Shown one piece after another: positions 6,583 to 9,480 of a stretch of 9,480 bases of DNA; the first letter of the stretch is position 1, and every line of letters begins with the position of its first letter. The position numbers and the translations under genes are program-made. The notes beneath the pieces are model-generated. The model was not told the DNA's origin, did no database searches, and worked only from the letters and a program-made list of their open reading frames with translations. Source of the DNA: Bacillota bacterium (GTDB taxonomy: Bacteria > Bacillota > Bacilli > Paenibacillales > Paenibacillaceae); contig JAEWJS010000074.1 of assembly GCA_023386495.1 (NCBI GenBank), positions 1-9,480 on the forward strand. Reading direction: 5' to 3'.

Positions 6583-7659
6583 TTAACGCTTGTCGTCCGG
6601 CAGCTCTGCGTCCCCTTGAATTTCCGCCGCTGCCGGACGCTCTTCCGGTATCGGATTCGGGTGCAGCGCCGCATTGGTCGAACGCTCAGCCTGCGAGGCA
6701 GGGGAGGCTGTGCGGCCGATGGCTGATCGTCTCTTCGCGATCCAGGCCGCAGGCAGTCCGACGATCGCGAGCACGAGCAGTACGGGAAGCGCACCCGCGA
6801 AGAAGACGAGCAGGCCCTGCAAGCCGTTCAACACGGCCTTCGTGCTGCCGCCCAGCGCGTCGGACATCCTGCTGAAGAGCGGATCCTTCTTCCCCTTCGC
6901 GGACACAGCCGGCTCCAGCGGCTGATACAGGCGCAGCTCGATCGTCGAGTAGGCAACGTTCTGGTCCAGATAGCGGATGCGGCCCTTAATGCGTTCGATC
7001 TCCTCCTGCACGGAGCCTAGCTGCTGCGAGAAATTGACCAGATCGTCTGCGCGCGTCGCTTTCTCCATGAAGCCGAGCAGCCGCCCCTCGACGACCTGCT
7101 TCGCCTTCAGCCTGGATTCCAGGTCGACGTATTCCTCGGTCACGTCCGTCCCGTTCATCTGGCGTTCGTAATGCGTGTTCTCGATTTGGCCCAATCGTTC
7201 GATGAACGACATGAAGCCGGCGGCCGGCACCTTGATCGTATACGTCGCGCCGTTCTCATAGGGCGATTGAATGTCTTGAAAGGCAAGGATGTAGCCTTTG
7301 CTCTGATGAATGGCATTCTGCAGCTGCGTCAGCGCCTTCGCAAAATCCACCGCTTCCAGCGTTACCGTGCCGCGATAGACCACCTTGCGGCCGAACCCGT
7401 CCTCCTCGGTGCCGAGCAGACTGCCCATGCCTCCGCCAGCCGAGGCGGCGTTATCCGCGGGAGCCTCGGCCGTCTCGGCTTCTCCTCCGCTCCCCGTGAA
7501 TGCGGAATCCGCCATGCCGGCGTCCATATCGGCCGTGCTCTTCTGATCGGATGCATAATTCCCGTCGTTATCGCTGCTGCTGCACCCCGCCAAGATCATG
7601 ACGAATGCGAGCATCAACACACCGATTACCGTCCATCCTCTGCTTCTCAAGACCGCCAT
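6583..7659 (-). CDS. DUF4349-type membrane-anchored lipoprotein of unknown function
   Basis: 358 residues from the ATG at 7657-7659. A basic, hydrophobic signal peptide ends in the lipobox LAGC (lipid-modified Cys 26). An acidic, Ala/Gly/Ser-rich linker follows (about 27-85). The DUF4349 region spans about 90-308: a beta-rich part (VVYRGTVTLEAVDF), a charged helix likely to form a coiled coil (about 195-230) and a C-terminal membrane helix (about 281-308). A polar, Pro/Glu-rich tail of about 50 residues follows. The protein should be anchored at both the lipid and the helix, with the middle outside the membrane. The start is 9 nt after GAGGGGG; two earlier start codons (TTG, ATG) lie only 0-3 nt after that site. 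No role is known to me for this family. No clear promoter was found upstream. Confidence 0.85.
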   Translation of the reverse strand: MAVLRSRGWTVIGVLMLAFVMILAGCSSSDNDGNYASDQKSTADMDAGMADSAFTGSGGEAETAEAPADNAASAGGGMGSLLGTEEDGFGRKVVYRGTVTLEAVDFAKALTQLQNAIHQSKGYILAFQDIQSPYENGATYTIKVPAAGFMSFIERLGQIENTHYERQMNGTDVTEEYVDLESRLKAKQVVEGRLLGFMEKATRADDLVNFSQQLGSVQEEIERIKGRIRYLDQNVAYSTIELRLYQPLEPAVSAKGKKDPLFSRMSDALGGSTKAVLNGLQGLLVFFAGALPVLLVLAIVGLPAAWIAKRRSAIGRTASPASQAERSTNAALHPNPIPEERPAAAEIQGDAELPDDKR

Positions 7660-7684
7660 TCGCATCAACCCCCTCTTTTTACCA

Positions 7685-7738
7685 TTAGACGGCGAGGATG
7701 CGTGAATAGTTGCTGTCAGTTATTAATAAAAGTAGCAT
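7685..7738 (-). CDS. Possible 17-residue leader-like mini-ORF upstream of the lipoprotein
   Basis: The minus strand has AGGAGG (7748-7743), 4 nt, ATG, then MLLLLITDSNYSRILAV and TAA. It ends 25 nt before the lipoprotein start. The perfect Shine-Dalgarno sequence is the only real support; the spacing is short and the peptide is too small to judge. It could be a regulatory leader peptide, a tiny hydrophobic protein, or chance. No promoter is evident. Confidence 0.2.
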   Translation of the reverse strand: MLLLLITDSNYSRILAV

Positions 7739-7778
7739 TTGACCTCCTAGAGCTTTGAGCGACTTGACTCACACTAGT

Positions 7779-8083
7779 TCGGGGTATTTCACTGATGGTA
7801 ACCTGGCTGCTAGCTCGTCTATCGTGCATAGTTGCGCAGTTCGGATTAGTCGAACTAAAACTAACTGTAGGATGTGTTTGCCTCTCTAGTTCGAATTTGC
7901 CGAACTGGAGAGGCTTTTTCGCGCGAAGACGCAAGGATAGGCGCTCCTAAGCAGGCAAATCCGAACTACAGACGACCTTTCGGGCAGTCCTGGTTCTCTA
8001 AGCAGGCAAATCCGAACTGCATGAGACAGATCTATTGATCGGCAGACTAGAAGGGAGGGGATGGCCTCGGCGTACGTGTCATG
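7779..8083. repeat. Tandem repeat copy 1 (305 bp)
   Basis: First full unit, starting TCGGGGTATTTCACTGATGG. Contents in order: a small hairpin AGTTCG-N7-CGAACT (7838-7856), the plus-strand terminator-like hairpin (7880-7919), two direct copies of AAGCAGGCAAATCCGAACT 51 bp apart (7949 and 8000), then a 50-bp linker that occurs again only between copies 2 and 3. About 97% identical to the shared part of copy 3. No gene is credible in it. It is not recognised as an insertion sequence: no transposase and no terminal inverted repeats were seen. Confidence 0.9.
7880..7919 (+). terminator. Plus-strand terminator-like hairpin, repeat copy 1
   Basis: A 14-bp stem (7880-7893 with 7901-7914, one T-G pair) and 7-nt loop AATTTGC, followed by TTTTT. 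On the minus strand the stem is followed by AAACACATCC, so only plus-strand transcripts would terminate. No plus-strand gene is nearby. Confidence 0.7.
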
Positions 8084-8389
8084 TCGGGGTATTTCACTGA
8101 TGGTAACTTGGCTGCTAGCTCGTCTATCGTGCATAGTTGCGCAGTTCGGATTCGTCGAACTAAAACTAACTGTAGGATGGGTTTGCCTCTCTAGTTCGAA
8201 TTTGCCGAACTGGAGAGCTTTTTTTCACGCGAAGACGCAAGGCTAGGCACTCCTAAGCAGGCAAATCCGAACTACAAACAAGCAATCGAGCAGTCCTGGT
8301 TCTCTAAGCAGGCAAATCCGAACTACATGAGACAGATCTATTGATCGGCAGACTAGAAAGGAGGGGATGGCCTCGGCGTACGTGTCATG
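8084..8389. repeat. Tandem repeat copy 2 (306 bp)
   Basis: Second full unit with the same order of elements. It is the most divergent: the stretch between its two AAGCAGGCAAATCCGAACT copies (8255 and 8306) reads CAAACAAGCAATCGAG where copies 1 and 3 read CAGACGACCTTTCGGG, and its hairpin has lost one stem G while the T-run has grown from 5 to 7. The 51-bp spacing is kept. Small indels break reading frames that are open in the other copies. Confidence 0.9.
8185..8225 (+). terminator. Plus-strand terminator-like hairpin, repeat copy 2
   Basis: Same hairpin as in copy 1, but the 3' arm lacks one G, leaving GAGAGC, and seven T follow instead of five. The stem is shortened or bulged near its base; the longer T-run could offset this. 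Confidence 0.6.
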
Positions 8390-8643
8390 TCGGGGTATTT
8401 CACTGATGGTAACCTGGCTGCTAGCTCGTCTATCGTGCATAGTTGCGCAGTTCGGATTCGTCGAACTAAAACTAACTATAGGATGTGTTTGCCTCTCTAG
8501 TTCGAATTTGCCGAACTGGAGAGGCTTTTTCGCGCGAAGACGCAAGGATAGGCGCTCCTAAGCAGGTAAATCCTAACTACAGACGACCTTTCGGGCAGCC
8601 CTGATTCTCTAAGCAGGCAAATCCGAACTACATGAGACAGATA
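8390..8643. repeat. Tandem repeat copy 3 (254 bp, truncated)
   Basis: Third unit, ending in GAGACAGAT just before the obg terminator, so it lacks the ~50-bp linker found after copies 1 and 2. The first internal motif has decayed (GGTAAATCCTAACT near 8564), while the second (8611) is intact. The terminator-like hairpin matches copy 1 exactly. Together the three copies fill the whole obg-lipoprotein gap; I see no other gene there. Confidence 0.9.
8491..8530 (+). terminator. Plus-strand terminator-like hairpin, repeat copy 3
   Basis: Identical in sequence to the copy 1 hairpin: 14-bp stem with one T-G pair, loop AATTTGC and five T. It faces away from the direction of all genes in the window. 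Confidence 0.7.
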
Positions 8644-8644
8644 T

Positions 8645-8672
8645 ATTTAAAAGCCCCCGTCGCCGGGAGCTT
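8645..8672 (-). terminator. Rho-independent terminator after obg
   Basis: The minus strand folds AAGCTCCCG (8672-8664), loop GCGA, CGGGGGCTT (8659-8651): 9 bp with one T-G pair, then TTAAATATAT. It begins 18 nt after the obg stop and adjoins the third repeat copy. Confidence 0.85.
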
Positions 8673-8690
8673 CTGCAGCACAGTATACGG

Positions 8691-9480
8691 TTATTCGAAA
8701 TAGTAATCGGCGCCCTCGAAAAATTCGAAGTTGAAGTCGCCGATCTGCACGAGATCGCCGTCCTTCGCCCCCTGCTTGCGCAGCGCATTGTCCACGCCCA
8801 TCTGCCGCATGATCCGCGCCACGCGCATGACCGCATCGTAGGAGTTGAGGTTCGTCCGCTTGATGAACCGTTCGAGGTTCTCGCTCTCGACGACGAAATA
8901 GCCGTCCTCCTTGCGAATCTCGAAGTCGTTCGTTTCCTTCTTCTTGTCGTACTTGAACACTTTGCGCTCGGCGACCTCTTTCACTTCGTCGATAAGCGGC
9001 ATGTCCGGCACCGTGTCCAGCAGATCGGCCGCCTTGTACAACAGCTCCTTGATGCCCGTCTTCGTGAGCGAGGAAATCGGCACGATCGGGTATTCCCGGT
9101 CGCCGCGCACGCCGTCCAACTGCTCCTTGAACAGCTCCAACTGCTCGGCAGCTTCCGGCATGTCCATCTTATTGGCCGCGATGATCTGCGGCCGCTCGGC
9201 GAGCTTGGCGTTATACTTCTCCAGCTCTTCGTTGATCGCAACCCAGTCGCGGAACGGATCGCGCCCCTCGGTTCCCGCCATATCCACGACATGGACGATA
9301 ACCCGCGTGCGCTCGACATGGCGCAGGAATTCGTGGCCGAGGCCGACGCCTTCCGCCGCGCCTTCGATCAAGCCGGGCAGATCCGCCATGACGAAGCTCC
9401 GTCCTTCCTCGACGTCGACAACGCCGAGATTCGGGGTGATCGTCGTAAAGTGATAGGCGCCGATCTTCGGCTTCGCCGCG
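8691..9480 (-). CDS. obg: Obg/CgtA GTPase, C-terminal part (5' end outside the window)
   Basis: The last 262 residues plus stop are visible; the reading frame runs open off the window edge, so the N-terminal Obg fold and the G1/P-loop are missing only because of the cut. G2 is FTT (fragment residues 11-13), G3 DLPG (33-36), G4 NKMD (103-106) and G5 SSLT (136-139). The C-terminal OCT domain (about 185-262) ends in an acidic, aromatic tail. Obg is an essential ribosome-associated GTPase linked to large-subunit maturation and, in Bacillus, to sporulation and stress signalling. In Bacillus it is directly followed by pheB and pheA; here a lipoprotein and the repeat block intervene, and it has its own terminator. 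Confidence 0.97.
   Translation of the reverse strand, partial: AAKPKIGAYHFTTITPNLGVVDVEEGRSFVMADLPGLIEGAAEGVGLGHEFLRHVERTRVIVHVVDMAGTEGRDPFRDWVAINEELEKYNAKLAERPQIIAANKMDMPEAAEQLELFKEQLDGVRGDREYPIVPISSLTKTGIKELLYKAADLLDTVPDMPLIDEVKEVAERKVFKYDKKKETNDFEIRKEDGYFVVESENLERFIKRTNLNSYDAVMRVARIMRQMGVDNALRKQGAKDGDLVQIGDFNFEFFEGADYYFE

Noticed and set aside
7764..7790. Plus-strand promoter TTGACT with TATTTC at the edge of repeat copy 1
   Set aside because: The spacer is only 15 nt, the -10 box is poor, and the TTGACT lies outside the repeat, so copies 2 and 3 lack it.
7838..7906. LexA (SOS) operators
   Set aside because: The Gram-positive box is CGAAC-N4-GTTCG; here the arms are in the opposite order (GTTCG then CGAAC) with 7 nt between, and no SOS gene is adjacent.
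8243..8545. Minus-strand frame of about 100 codons in repeat copy 3, with similar frames at 7716-7934 and 7886-8134
   Set aside because: It begins at a TTG with no ribosome binding site, is broken by small indels in copy 2, and its repeated VRICLLR segments simply come from the direct DNA motif. It looks like a by-product of a near-multiple-of-three repeat.
7947..8632. CRISPR array
   Set aside because: The short motif occurs in pairs 51 bp apart within a longer, nearly identical unit; the intervening sequences are themselves repeated, so there are no unique spacers.

Overview
The window looks like chromosomal DNA of a fairly GC-rich, endospore-forming member of the Firmicutes, most likely Paenibacillaceae (Paenibacillus, Cohnella or a relative). 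The reasons are a SafA-like spore coat/cortex LysM protein, a PheB-type ACT protein next to prephenate dehydratase, strong AGGAGG-type ribosome binding sites, GTG starts and Gram-positive-style terminators. This placement is inferred from gene content and protein similarity by eye; no database search was run. Every convincing gene lies on the minus strand, so transcription runs from high to low coordinates.

Layout in transcription order. (1) 9480-8691: the 3' part of obg (Obg/CgtA GTPase), cut by the window edge and closed by a hairpin terminator at 8645-8672. (2) 8643-7779: a gene-free block of 2.8 tandem copies of a ~305-306 bp repeat. Each copy carries a strong terminator-like hairpin that points to the plus strand, opposite to all neighbouring genes, and a family of short motifs around CGAACT. 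(3) 7738-6583: a possible 17-codon mini-ORF, then a DUF4349-type membrane-anchored lipoprotein with its own terminator at 6528-6556. (4) 6490-1550: a five-gene operon pheB-hom-thrC-thrB-pheA with a clear sigma-A-like promoter (TTGCGG-17-TATAAT), an imperfect palindrome on the expected start site, a leader of only about 36 nt, and a terminator after pheA. (5) 1525-38: safA, with a GTG start set by its ribosome binding site and by homology, and a possible sporulation promoter.

How the genes work together. Hom reduces aspartate semialdehyde to homoserine, ThrB phosphorylates it and ThrC makes threonine. PheA converts prephenate to phenylpyruvate for phenylalanine. Hom and PheA each end in an ACT domain, the usual site of feedback by the end product. 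PheB is a third ACT protein with an HTH-like segment and is encoded first, so it is a candidate regulator of the operon. Junctions are tight: thrC/thrB share one base (TAATG) and thrB/pheA share four (ATGA), which suggests translational coupling.

The most unusual parts are the tandem repeat block with its plus-strand hairpins, the palindrome at the operon start site, and an 8-bp tandem repeat that runs across the hom stop codon. None of these proves a new system; the repeat block is the best candidate for a second look.
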